Below, one piece after another: positions 45,930 to 57,051 of a DNA stretch of 64,000 nucleotides. A program made the translations under genes and the position numbers. The DNA is from Heterobilharzia americana (lineage: Eukaryota; Platyhelminthes; Trematoda; Strigeidida; Schistosomatidae), in contig OX104134.1 of the NCBI GenBank assembly GCA_944470555.2, positions 110,788,701 to 110,852,700 of the forward strand. The letters run 5' to 3'. The notes beneath the pieces are model-generated. The model was not told where the DNA came from, did no database searches, and was given only the letters and a program-made list of their open reading frames with translations. Each line of letters begins with the position of its first letter. Positions within the stretch are counted from its first letter, which is position 1.

Positions 45930-46450
45930 TCAATCTATTACAAACATATTTCGACAAAACAAAAAGAAGACGTAAACTGTCTGAACCGTGTAATTTATTT
46001 GAGCAAGACATTTCGAGTTATCTGATCACCCATGAACGTGTATTAGGTACTTATATGAAGCTTGTTACAAAGATAAGGAGTGAGAATATGAAAAGATGGA
46101 AGGATGAATTAAAGGCCAAATAACAGTGAAAATCAATAGAAGGAAAATAATAGCTTGTTCAACCTGGTTTCAGAGTTGGATTCATCAATATGACAAAATC
46201 TACTTTGGTGAATTCAACTCCAAAACCAAGTTTGATGTACTGTTATTTTCCTTCTATTAATTTTTAGTGTTCCTTGCCCTTTAATTCAGCCATCCTATTT
46301 GACCTCTTGTCATATTCTCACTTCTGATTTTATTATAAACTTTTAGATAAATACTGGTGACAAATAAGTGTGTGATTAAATGGTTCGACATGTGTTGCGC
46401 AAATACATTACACGGTTAAGGCGATTTATAAATATGTTTGTAATCAATAT
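45930..46450. repeat. About 520-bp imperfect palindrome (foldback)
   Basis: Arms of about 240-250 bases mirror each other around a centre near 46196. Matching pairs include ATTACAAACATATT (about 45938) with its complement near 46431, ACCGTGTAAT with ATTACACGGT, GTGAGAATATG (46080) with CATATTCTCAC (46311), AATAGAAGGAAAATAA with TTATTTTCCTTCTATT, and GAGTTGGATTCATCA with its near-complement by 46220. Arms differ by substitutions and small indels. There is no coding frame. It could be a foldback transposon, or it could arise from inverted duplication. Confidence 0.75.
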
Positions 46451-46853
46451 TAACAAACAATGATGAGTCATGTAGTTTCGGCTATATTTCGAGCGAAGCT
46501 ATTGCTCTTGATCATACTAACCGTTTTAAATGAAAAAAATGTATGATCGTGGGTAAATGTTCATCACAAATCTACTTAATCTGTGTTACAATCAAAGCGT
46601 CAGGTAATCACTTATATTTTTCGCATATGAGAGATCAGAAATGCATGAATTTGGATTAAAATTGAATTCATATGAGAAACATAAATCAGGAAAATTTGAA
46701 AAGATTGGGGTGAAAATAATACTGACTGCAGACGGAATACAGATCAAGTTACTGACGCTGAATCAAAGCTCTCTACTCTAACTCATACAGCCCCGTAAAG
46801 GCTTACGGAGAGATGTCATCAGAATTGACGACAACTAGTGGTATCTGCCAGGG

Positions 46854-47330
46854 ATGCCTACTGTCACTGTTCCTATTTATTATATTATTATTATTATTAT
46901 CATTATTATTATTATATTATATTATATTAACTTCATCATAGACATACTAATGAACATAACTTTAGATAAGTCTGACTTGAAAGGGATTGATCTACTCCCT
47001 GTAGGGCATCCGCGTGACTTGGAATATTCAGATGATATTGTCCTGCTGGGTGAAGACCCTGACAAAATCCAGGGCCTTCTGAATGTATTGAGCAGAAATC
47101 TGAGTATGTTCGGCATGCGTTTCGCCTCTATGATATGTAAGATGATGCTGCAGAACTGGTCTGCTGCAATTACTCCCAATTTGATAATAGGGAGTCAGGT
47201 GATGCAATGTGTCAACCAATTCGCTTACCTGGGAAGCCCCGTCTGTCTGCTGAACAGACTGGTTGCCGATGAAATCTCAGCCCGAATAGAGAAGGTTCAC
47301 TCAGCATTTGCTAACAGGTGTTATTCCTAG
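46854..47330 (+). pseudogene. Reverse-transcriptase fragment of family 2 with poly-Ile insertion
   Basis: A 158-residue open frame starts in a TTA/ATT microsatellite that encodes a run of Ile and Tyr, then reads through NFIIDILM, LEYSDDIVLLGED and the downstream thumb-like segment to SARIEKVHSAFANRCYS. The first Asp of the YADD catalytic pair is kept in YSDD. The apparent start codon has no meaning. Confidence 0.75.
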
Positions 47331-47529
47331 TTTTGGAGAGATATCCGACTACCCGTAAAAGGACCAGTTTACTGTTTTGTAGTTCGTTTCGTCCTGTTAC
47401 GTGCTTGCGGGAAATGACTGTTCAAAGTAGAAGATATGAAGCGGTTACTGGTTTCTGATCAAGGGCCTCTTTGTAGCGCTGCTTGCGTTTGGTGAAATCA
47501 CCGTATGAGCAATGTTCAGGTTAGGGAAA

Positions 47530-47735
47530 GGGTATTAGGCAAGTAAGCCTAGTCAGGTGGAGCTGTGGCTTACTGCTTTAGAGAGAGGACCGACGGGTCA
47601 AAAGTTCGAGCACCGCTCCAGTCACGGAGGACTGGGTAGCCAAGTAGCATCATTGGACACAGACTAAGTGTGGCTCATTGTCTACTGCACGAATATGCAG
47701 ATGGTTGTTTATTACACTTTGTTGTTTCCGAAGGT
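47530..47735 (+). mobile_element. Possible SINE nested in the family 2 element
   Basis: The reading of the RTE C-terminus (VLGK then SVDEVV) is split here by non-homologous sequence containing GCTGTGGCTTACTGCTTTAG and AAGTTCGAGCACCGC, which resemble pol III A and B boxes. The limits are approximate and no clean target duplication was found. Confidence 0.4.
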
Positions 47736-48199
47736 AAGTCAGTTGATGAAGTTGTGAACCTTCAGCACCTAGTATGACCGACATGTATTGCGCATCCTGA
47801 GCCACTGCCTACCTCGACGAGAAATACTAGAAGTTGGGTTAGGTTGAAGAGAGATCACAGTTGCCAGACTAAGACGTAGCACCAGTTCTGATGTCCTTAA
47901 GTGTCGGTCTGTGCCATTTATGAAGGCAAAAACTAACTGGCTGGGGTCCCTGAGAACACAGGAATTAATGGTTGGGAACTCTTGGTGACATGACTGAAAA
48001 TTAGTCTATGACGTCCTTTAAAGCCTGGACATTTTGACTAACCATCATCTTCAAAATGTTTCTCCTCTCATACACCTTTTTTTACATTGATGTCAGTCCT
48101 TCTATCCACTTGTTCTTTGCATGCTGCTGTTAGGTGTGACAACTTGAACCGATGAACTTGTGGCCAAACGTCCACGTTGATTCTGTCTGTCTGTATGAC

Positions 48200-48400
48200 G
48201 CAAAACCACTACATTGCTGAAGTGGTCACTCCACGACATAGGCAATGCAATGAAGACGTATGTAGTCGAACACCAGAAGCCTTCTCAGGTTCTGTGTCCT
48301 AAACCGCCAGGTTTTACAACCACTAAGTGGAAAAGACCTAACTGTTGCGCAGAATAGGGGACCGTGAGAATACAACCAATTACCTAAACGCCAAAAAAGC
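48200..48400 (-). pseudogene. RTE-like family 2 C-terminal fragment
   Basis: The minus strand reads CATVRSFPLSGCKTWRF and NLRRLLVFDYIRL, the family segment CAAVRSVLLYGCETWP...RRLLVFDHR. It stops soon after. It lies opposite to and downstream of the plus-strand copy. Confidence 0.7.
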
Positions 48401-49129
48401 ACAAGTGGTGAAATCCTAATGAGTCTTTTATCTACAGTCAGATTATGCTATCACTGACCAACCAAGGTTGATCAAACTTCCCAACTAAGTAAAGTGGTGA
48501 ACACACCCAACCACTTCATCCATTATACTGAAACTGACATTTTTATATTTAACACTTTGTTCTGAGATACATATGTGTATGCATAACACACCACACTGGC
48601 GATACAACTAATGATAGTAACAACTTTAGATTACGTAAGAGTCTCAGGAAGGTGAAAGGTCACACAATTTTGTATTCATTCATATCATGGAAAATATGAC
48701 CATAAAAAACGCATACACGAAAACAAAATAGAAGCTTATATATTGAGATATGAAAATTATATTATGTGACTTACATTATAATTTGGATATTGAATGAGCA
48801 AAGAAAATGGATTTCAAACACACCACTTACTGACAGGGAGGTGGCATTCAGCTTTGTCGATCGACATATAAATGGTAGTGCTTGTCACTGGAAGGGACGT
48901 CAGGTGAATACATTACTATGAAGACTCCGTACACCACCACTCATGAGCATGTTACAGCCCGAAAGCTACCATCCATTGATGCAGTAGTAGCTTACTGCTC
49001 ACAGCACATGAAGGTTAGTGCAGTTTTGAAACTCACTGGTCAGATCACTTGAATTCTCCAACCACCGGCTTTTGTTATCCCGTTGACCCTGACAAAGTAT
49101 TTTTTATTTTCTTACACTACTCATATCAA
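48401..49129. other. Intergenic sequence between RTE family 2 pieces
   Basis: This probably holds further degraded repeat, but I can read no protein motif. The ACTGACCAACCAAGGTTGAT words near 48455 echo those at 43030 and 49590, so the start likely belongs to the 48200-48400 fragment. Confidence 0.35.
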
Positions 49130-50900
49130 CGATCAAAGACTTGAAGGATTGACGTCATTTTTTATTCCAGCTACCCGTAACCTTTTTCTAGCCTGAACCT
49201 ACCTGAGCTAACAATGTGCAATGAGGAAGACAGTGACCACTCATGTATAGTACATGTCATCGTCATACGAATCTTTGAAGGTTCACAACCTCATTAACTG
49301 ACGTCCCTCTTCTACCCAGAACTCTACGCCAAACACCTACGTCACTGAATGGGTGGCACCTCAACACGCCACCTACGTTCCGAAGGCAACGCTGGTCAAA
49401 AGCCTGAAATCTCCTCAATCCCCGTGCCTTTAATAGACATATTTCACAGCCAAGCAGTAGAAGAGAAGAAACTGTAGCGCAGTACACTTAACCTTCAGTA
49501 GGCAATCGGATATCAAGTAGTGCCATATGAGGAATAACTTGAAGGAAGCCAAGCGAGTACTTCGTATGTATGCAGAGATTTTATCAGTCACTGACTCACA
49601 ACGGCTGATTTAACTTCCCAAGTAAGCAGAGAGATTAGTGTGCTGAACTGTTTTACTTCTTATTTTTAAACAACGCACCAGTGAAGACCAGTCCTAGAGT
49701 AACATTTGGGTAGTGAGAAACACATGTCAAACACTCAAATCTCCACTCAAGATGACCGAAGTACTCTGAACCTTATCAGTATTTCCATACAGCAGGACTA
49801 TGTCATCTGAGCATTCTAAATCTACTGGGGAGTCTCTTGTGACAACGTCAATCCCTGATATCAGACGACGAGAAGGACAACTCCATAAGCACCTCTCTGA
49901 AAACGTTGAAAGAACATGGAGAAAGTGAACATCATTGATGGATACCATTTGACGTATACAATTAACATAACTCACCATAGGCTCTGAAGTGCTCAAGCGT
50001 GGTTCGGTACTGAGTCTTCAAAAAAGTGGGGTATTCACCTGAAATAGTCTTTATTCAGAGGCACTGTCTTGAAACATGTCGGTCGACTGAGTCATTTCGA
50101 GAAATACGGCTAGAATCGGAGGTCAGCAAATAAGCCTGTGTTTTAGAACCTGGCAGATAATGGTTATCTGGTCGATGCACTCACGATCAGATCTGAAAGT
50201 GCCTCGTTTCCTCGTGTTTGCTGTTTCTGATCTCCAATTGAACATATGGATATTATGGGATCTAGAATGACAGACACTGTTTGTCAGGATGATTCTCCTA
50301 TGTTAATCACAAGAGGACTTTTCACCTTTCTTGAAAACTGGGACGATGAGAGAATGAAACCAGTCAGCGGGATCATATCATACTGCAGTTAAGACTTTGG
50401 ATAACCTGACTAATAAACCTGTCATCAGGAGGCTCGGTATTCACATTGCCAACCAGCATTAACAATGGTCTTATTGCTATAGTTTTTCTACGTCCACTTA
50501 AAAGGATGTGTATGCTTGCTCGTCCAAAAACGTGATCATCGTCCAAAAACATTCTCCAGAAGCAGCCTCAATCACTCACCCACATTATGCAGCGAAATCG
50601 TTGGCAATATAATCCGTCTTTGCCCACCAATGAGTTCAGGTTTGTGGATGCCATGCCATACAATGTTATCTTTTATGTCTGAAGTTCGTGTTGGTCAGAA
50701 ATAGGTGGTTATCTGAGCATAGTTGTAAAAAGCAATAGTCATTAACCGTTTGTTTGGCTGGCATTCCGAAAGTAGCATACACGTATGTGCCTTCCTTTCT
50801 GACTTAGTCTACCTAGTTGTCCGATGAAATCCCCTTCCACAACAATCATATCTGAAGGTTAGGCTCATAATAGGAAACTAGATATTTTCCGGTTGAATTC
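49130..50900 (-). mobile_element. RTE-like family 2, minus-strand copy
   Basis: Reading leftward from about 50900: FHSLIVPVF near 50350, an RT palm with frameshifts, DLECSDDIVLLYGNTDKVQS (49830), then YCATVSSLLLLGCEICL and RRFQAFDQRCLRNVGGV (49480-49400), RRVLGRRGTSVNEVVNLQR (49310-49270) and 3' UTR. The order is that of a single RTE element with many disabling mutations. Confidence 0.78.
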
Positions 50901-51559
50901 ATCCATCGCTTCATGAGAGCAGCAGTCAATAGGTGTTTAAGCAGATATTACCAAGAGACAACGGTGGTTTCACCTGTTCTTTTTATTCCTCAATATGCCG
51001 TTCATTTGAGTAGCATAAAGGCAGTTGTCAACTGCATCGCACATCCTTAACGGTGAAGTTAGTATCACAACCATACCAAAGATCATGTGTATTGGAGCAT
51101 GCAACTTTGGTTTTGGCAAAGGTAAGGAGAAACGTCAAAATCAGACACTCCTACATAACACCATTATTAGTTCGAGAAAAAAGATAGGCGATTGTAAGTA
51201 TAAGGAATCTGACATCCAGACAAAACCGATAAGAGGATATTGACTAGAGCAAGAATAACAGGTTCTTTAACCGCTAGATGAATTCTTACTACTGATTTTG
51301 TCAGAACTTCCCTTTTGTTTTATATGGTAAACTACTTATGTGTTGGATAGGATAAAACTGACTCCGCAGCATTCCAACACAGTCACCTCCATACCGACTG
51401 CCACTATTATCACGAACTTGACTAACATTTATGCTTCCCAATTATATGTCTTACCCGGATTAACCATACCATTACTAGTGAAATTTCTATTTCTATTCCA
51501 ATTACCTGTTTACCTGCTTCTTCTCCTTCCCATGAATCTACCAATTTATCCTGTTTATT
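50901..51559. other. Unassigned repeat-rich sequence
   Basis: No protein motif is readable. An open frame at 51025-51243 has no recognisable domain. It may be the 5' part of one neighbouring element or another. Confidence 0.3.
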
Positions 51560-51877
51560 AAGGTTCTCTTGATCACCGTTCTCTTTCTCATCTTTCCTGA
51601 ATCTACCAGGTTTCCTCTATTTCCTTTGTTCTGCTTCTTTTTAACTTGTCTTTTCTCACCTCCTCCTCCTCGTTTTCCTTGGATAGCTTTTCGTTCTTCC
51701 TATATTCTTTTAGCAACCAGTCCAGACAACTGTCTGGTAATACAACACTTAAGGAACCTATCTGCACTAGTCCTAGGACAAATCACACAACCCCCTAGAA
51801 ATATAATCAGCACCCAAACCCCGTCGGTTACACCAGAGCTACAGCAGGCACGAAGAGCATGAAGAGACCAGTTGGTT
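51560..51877 (+). repeat. Sequence resembling the family A CR1-like 3' UTR
   Basis: CAACTGTCTGGTAATAC and GAAGAGACCAGTTGGTTT are close to the family A 3' UTR words (AACTGTCTGGCAACTGG near 9105 and GAAGAAATCAACTGGTTT near 9283), in the same order and strand. It is likely a diverged related 3' end. Confidence 0.45.
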
Positions 51878-54290
51878 TCAAATTTCTTGTTGTAGAATTG
51901 GTGAACGATGGTTTCTTGAGTTATACGTCTGTCTTATTGGAGTACGTCCTAGGTTTGGAATGGTAACAGTTATCTTCCTGGTTAGAAAAACCTGAAAGGA
52001 CAGAGATAATCCATTATTAATTAATCTGGCCTCGATAGGTAGTATTACTCCTCCTGATCTGCAGAAAATGGAAAGCTTCTTGAATACAGCCCATCGGTAC
52101 CACAAGACTTTATCTAACCTTCTTCTGAAAGTATCAGAAGATGGGGCTGTAACAATTTTTACATACTCTAACTGGGAACGAGTTGGCATAGATCTTTGTA
52201 CGTGCTCTCTCACGCTCTACTCTTAACGAATGACCTCTAATGTGACGTTTCTCATTAAAGCTTAGAAAAAATCTGTTAGAGTGAAGGGGATAATGGGTAA
52301 AGTGATAGATCATGATCAGATCCCCTCTGATCCTCTAGTACTGTACTGGATGCTGTTTAAGAGCATGTAAGGGATCTAGGTAACATTTGTATCACAACCT
52401 AATCACTTTCTTCGTAGCTCTTCTCTGAACCCTTTCTGGGATGGCTATCTTTCTTCAAGCATGGAGACGTCACGAGCGAGTTTTTTCAAGGTGAGGACGA
52501 ATATAGAGTCCACACAATGTGGTGAAAAGAGCCGAAGTTAGACTTTCTAAAGTTGGCGAAAGAAACCCTAAGACCCATTAGGCCTTTTTGGCTGAGAGGC
52601 GATAGTAGACCAAAGCTCCAAGTGTGTTGCATAAAGTAACTCCCAGGTCTTGTTTCACATTTGAGTGACAGATATTCATCTCACCCAGTGAGTAGAAACT
52701 GGAACTATTTTTATGTTTGTCAACAATCATTATCGTATACGTCTCCGAGTTGAGAAATGGCAGGTTTCCTGTAGTCCCTTTATCCTCCAATTTACGATTT
52801 TCATGAGGTCTTCGTGGAGGACCGAAATATCCTCTGGCATCTGTATTTCCCTCCAAATCTTCAGATCATCGGCATATAATGGTGATTTTGAATTGAGGGA
52901 TCCTGGCAGATCGTTGATAGAGTCCTTAGGCATACCACCCTCTGCTGGACAGAGGGAGTACAGCTAATCCAAGCTATCAAAAAGTTGGTTTTACATGACC
53001 TTCTAAGTTGATAGTCATTTAAGATTGAATCCCCAATTAGTCGCAAAATGAGTCATTTATTGCTCTTTCTGTAACCTTCGCATCTGAAGAGATCAAGAAG
53101 ACTGGTTTTTAGTTACAGGCAATTATTTTGTTTTCACCTTTATATACTAGGACGACAGCCACCTATTTCTAATCAGAAGGGAACCTGTCTTCCAGAAACG
53201 AGTATCTGAAGGGGTTTGTTAGTGGGGCACTTAGAACATCAGTACACTCTTTGAGTACTCTTCGGTTAATCCCATCAATTCTTAAAGACTTATTCAGACC
53301 CAAGTTCCTTAAGATTCACTTAATTATAGAAGGTTCACACTCTACATAACTTATCCCCTCTGTAATATAGGTGTCTAGCAGATATGTCTTTGTCTCTCCT
53401 AACGGACAGACGTTGTTTTGGAATTCATGAACTAGGATTTTCCGCACCTCAGAGTGAGTGTGGAGAATCTGTAAACTATTGGGATCCTGTATACTAAGTG
53501 AATTGTTGCTCTTCTGTTACATCAGCGAGTATAATATCCCGTGATTCCCCTCCAGAGTTCTACATAGTTATGTCTGGTAGTTTACTATGTCGTTTCCGAT
53601 TCGTATCGTACATCTCTTACAGACGTCTTTGTAATTTAGCCAGTAAATAGAGCTATCAGTGACCCTCCATAGATTCCAAAATGACCGTTTACGCCGTATT
53701 AGTTCACACGTGCTTGATTTAAGCCAGGAGGAGTGAAACTTGTTGGTTCTTCGTGGAAACAAAGGAGTGTTACTATTTATCGTCGTCAATTCCAGAGCTC
53801 CTCTAAAGGATTGTATCAAAATCTTATTAAACGTGGCAGTTGCTACAGGAGAGCGGTATAAAATTCCAACCAAGCAGGGATCTCCACAGTACTTGATGCT
53901 ACACCAGAGCATATCTTTACTGCTAATTTTATGGGAGCAAACCTCATGGGCTGTCAAGGAAGGACGGGTTAAAAAAGCAACTCCGCCTCCTGAACCCTGT
54001 GGTCTATTCTTCCGGACTAGGCTGAGGTGTCCCAAATGAATTTCATCGTCTTTATGTTCTCTGACAGCCATGTTTCGCAGAACGCCATTGTGCTAGGACT
54101 ATCCTCATCAACTAAAAGCTTTAACTTAGGTATCTTGTAGCTCAGGTCACGTACATTGCTAAAGGTTCAAAGAATGAGTATGTATACAGTTAATCCCAGA
54201 AGCAGGTTAATTCAAGATTGTGTTGCCAACCTTTGAAGGAACCGCTTTGATAAGTTTTTCACCGATAATCTGCTTGATGGAGAACTAGTA
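51878..54290 (-). mobile_element. CR1-like family B, minus-strand copy
   Basis: Reading leftward: a 5' stretch parallel to 54960-55200, then APE pieces (GHLSLVRKNRPQGSGGGVAF, VGILYRSPV) to 53568, RT pieces with PLYADDLKIWREIQ (52856-52790), YSLGEMNICHSNVKQDLGVT (52690-52640) and the C-terminus and 3' UTR to 51878. All frames are broken. The plus-strand copy has the same words, which confirms a shared family. Confidence 0.8.
53568..54071 (-). pseudogene. APE endonuclease fragment of family B, minus copy
   Basis: A 167-residue frame has LGHLSLVRKNRPQGSGGGVA, MLWCSIKYCGDPCLVGILYR and then a jump to LKSSTCELIRRKRSFWNLWR from the linker. The GDFN and SDH parts of the endonuclease are deleted relative to the plus copy. 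Confidence 0.72.
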
Positions 54291-54328
54291 CATGATTCTT
54301 CGATCTGAAACAAGGACGGTACAAACTT

Positions 54329-54826
54329 TTGTTCATCGTTCTCCCCTCCCCCAAAGGCTCTTCTAGACCTTTAAGAGTGTCTCTCGATAGTACACATCAG
54401 TCCGAACACATCCTTCTGAAAGGTCATCAGTTGGTGAAACGTAAACTGTCTGACGTCAGGATTAGGCCTGATAGACCCTGGTCAGTGCGAGAACTTCTTT
54501 GCAACAGCAAGAAAATCCACTCTCAAGAACTATGCTGCTCAGTAATTATGCACGGGATTCCCGAATGTTCGGGTGCCGATACTGCTGAACTTATCCACGA
54601 TATAAATCAGTGGAGGTATATTGTCAGCAAACTCCAAATCGGTGTGAGGGCTGAAAGAATTAATCACCTTCCAAGGCCGGTTCACCTCTCGACTATTCGT
54701 ACTCCCAGGCTACTCCAAGTAACCCTTAACTTTCTGGACATGGTTAAAACTACCTTGGAATCCTGGTATAATGTATCTGATACATTCCCTAGAGAAATAA
54801 AGATAAGTGAGTGCAGACCCAGATAA
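54329..54826 (+). pseudogene. ORF1-like protein of CR1-like family B
   Basis: A 165-residue frame reads RPLRVSLDSTHQSEHILLKG, then RIRPDRPWSVREL, and later RINHLPRP and TPRLLQVTL. The first and last stretches look like RNA-recognition-type strands as in many LINE ORF1 proteins. The N-terminus is missing. Confidence 0.6.
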
Positions 54827-55078
54827 CAAAGGCAGACTGAGAGGCGATTCAAGTGCTTGCTGTTGGTCAACCCACATCTAACGGTAGAACGCTTGGATGA
54901 TGAGCAAGAGTTTTTATCGACCTTGTCCCAGATCGAAGAACCCTGCGCCAGTTCTCAGTCAGAGATCAGTGGATATAGTAGCCCTTGGTTCCACCGCTCT
55001 GTCAAAAAACTTATCGAAGCCGGCCATTTAAAGGCTGGCAACACATCCTTAATTCAACCCGTTTCTGGGACCTCCGGC

Positions 55079-55825
55079 CCTCATACTCTTATTCGCTGCC
55101 CCTTCAGCAATGTACGAGGCCTACGCTCCAGGGTACCTGAGTTAAGGTTATTAGTGGATGAGGATAGCCCTATCATAATGGCTTTCTGTGAAACATAGCT
55201 CTCAGAGAACATTAAAGGCGAGGAAGTTTGTTTAGGACACCTTAGCCTAATCCAAAAGGATAGACCGGAGGGTCCAGGAGGTGGCGTTGCTCTTTACACC
55301 TACCCTTCCTTAAAAGTCCATGAGATTCAATCTCATAGAATTGGCATTAAAGATGTCCTCTGGTGTAATATTAAGTGCTATGGAGGTCCGTGTTTAGTTG
55401 GAGTCTTATACCGCCCTCCTGCAGCTGATGCCACGTTAAATAAAATGTTAATACAGTCCACTAGAGGAGCCCTGGAACTGAACTTCCCATAGGTCCTCAT
55501 TATGGGAGATTTTAACTTTCCTCAACTCTTTACCACAGAAAGTCCATCTACTGCTCTAAAAGACTTTCGGGAATTGTTACTAGAAAACTCCTTGACGGAA
55601 CATGTTTCTCAGTGTACTCGCTGGGGGCTTGACGGTAAGGCATCCCGAATAGATTATATTTTCACAAATCAGTTCATTAGGGTAAGCAACTTAAATGTTT
55701 TCAGCCCTCTTGGCCTGAGTGACCATGCAGTTATCTCCTTCAATATTTCTGTATCTAAGCCACCCGTTCCTGATCAGCTACTAGTCAGGAACTACAGGAG
55801 AACGGATTCTGAGAAGGTCCGGTAA
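55079..55825 (+). pseudogene. APE endonuclease of CR1-like family B, plus copy
   Basis: SNVRGLRSRVPELRLLVDED is followed by AFCET, a TAG stop at 55196-55198 in place of the expected Trp, GHLSLIQKDRPEGPGGGVAL, VGVLYRPP, a second stop, MGDFNFPQ, RWGLDGKASRIDYIFT and GLSDHAVISFN. The catalytic Asp/Asn of GDFN and the Asp-His of SDH are kept. Two nonsense codons disable it. Confidence 0.82.
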
Positions 55826-56521
55826 AATCTAGAAGGTTCCGCTTGCTTAAATTGCTGTGACCTACTGGATCTCGATGCCAGATGGGGTCTGTTTTAGAAT
55901 ATAATCCTCCAGACGATAAAAGACAGCACTTCTCTGATTCCATGAAGAACCAACAAGTTTCACTCTTCCTGGCTTAAGTCAAGCCTGTGCAAACTAATAC
56001 GGCGTAAACGGTCATCTTGGAATCTATGGAGGTGCACTAATAACCCTTTTGACTGGCTAAATTATAAAGACATCCGTAACAGATGTACAATAAGGATCAG
56101 AAATGACAGAACAAACCACTAGACACAACTTTGTAGAACCCTGGAGGGGAATCATGGGATACTGTACTCGCTGGTGAAACAGAAGAGTAACAGTTCACTT
56201 AGTTTACAGGACCCCATTAGTTTGGAGACTCTCCATTCTAACTCCTAGGTAGCAAACCTACTAACTCATGAATTCCAAAACAACTTCTGTCATTTGGGAG
56301 GCAAAACCACGCATCCATCGGACACCCGTATTACAGAGGTGCTAAACCCTATAGGGTTTAAATCCTCTATTATTATGGAAATATTAAAGAAATTGAACCC
56401 GAATAAGTCTCCATGAATCGATGGGATTCACCCAAGAGCACTCAAAATTGTGCTGAAGTTCTGTGCGCCCCAATAGCAAACCTCTTCAAATGGTCGTTTT
56501 TGGAAGGCAGGTTGGAAACTG

Positions 56522-57051
56522 GTGGCTGTTGTCCCAATTTATAAAGGTGGAAACAAACTACTCGCCTCCAACTACAGACCGATCTCCCTGATCTCTTCAG
56601 TTGCGAAGGTCATGGAGAGAGTCATAAATGACTCACTTCGTGATCACTTACTTCAGAAATCAATCCTAAACGACTGTCAGCATGGCTTTCTACCAGGAAG
56701 GTCATGTGACACCAATTTGTTGATAGCTTGGAATAGCTGGACACTCTCTGTCAAGCGAAAAAAGCCTATTCACATTGGTTTACTTGACTTTTCTAAGGCC
56801 TTTGACAAGGTAAATCATGATATCCTTTGTAAGAAACTCCAGCTCATGGGTATACACGGAAAATTGCTAATTTGGCTACAAGATTATCTGTACACCAGGG
56901 TGCAGTCAGTTAGAGTTGGTTCCTCTCTATCTAATTGGTTCCCGATGCTGAGTGGTGGGCCTCAAGGTTCTGTACTGGGCCCACTACTGTTTCTTGCTTC
57001 TATCAATGACCTACCAGGGGTCCTTAATTCACACTCACTATTATATGCCGA
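56522..57051 (+). pseudogene. Reverse transcriptase, N-terminal half, family B
   Basis: The frame has VVPIYKGGNKLLASNYRPIS, then HGFLPGRSCDTNLL, motif A HIGLLDFSKAFDKVNHDIL, GGPQGSVLGPLLFLASINDL and HSLLYA, where the RTE insertion begins at the second base of the YADD Asp codon. All motifs before the break look functional. Confidence 0.88.

Larger units (their letters stand above)
46735..48060 (+). mobile_element. RTE-like family 2, plus-strand copy
   Basis: Reverse-transcriptase words in order: GEMSSELTTTSG and CQGCLL near 46800-46860, NFIIDILMNITL, DLEYSDDIVLLGEDPDKIQG (SDD in place of ADD), FAYLGSPV and ISARIEKVHSAFAN. The C-terminal region (SVDEVV, NLQHL, LPRREILEVG near 47745-47840) follows after an insertion of about 200 bp. 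Stops and shifts make it dead. A (TTA)n microsatellite has expanded within the RT. Confidence 0.8.

Noticed and set aside
51340..51862. Hydrophobic small proteins on the plus strand
   Set aside because: The Leu/Phe/Pro-rich frames arise from pyrimidine-rich sequence resembling a LINE 3' UTR; no signal peptide with mature domain or conserved words was found.
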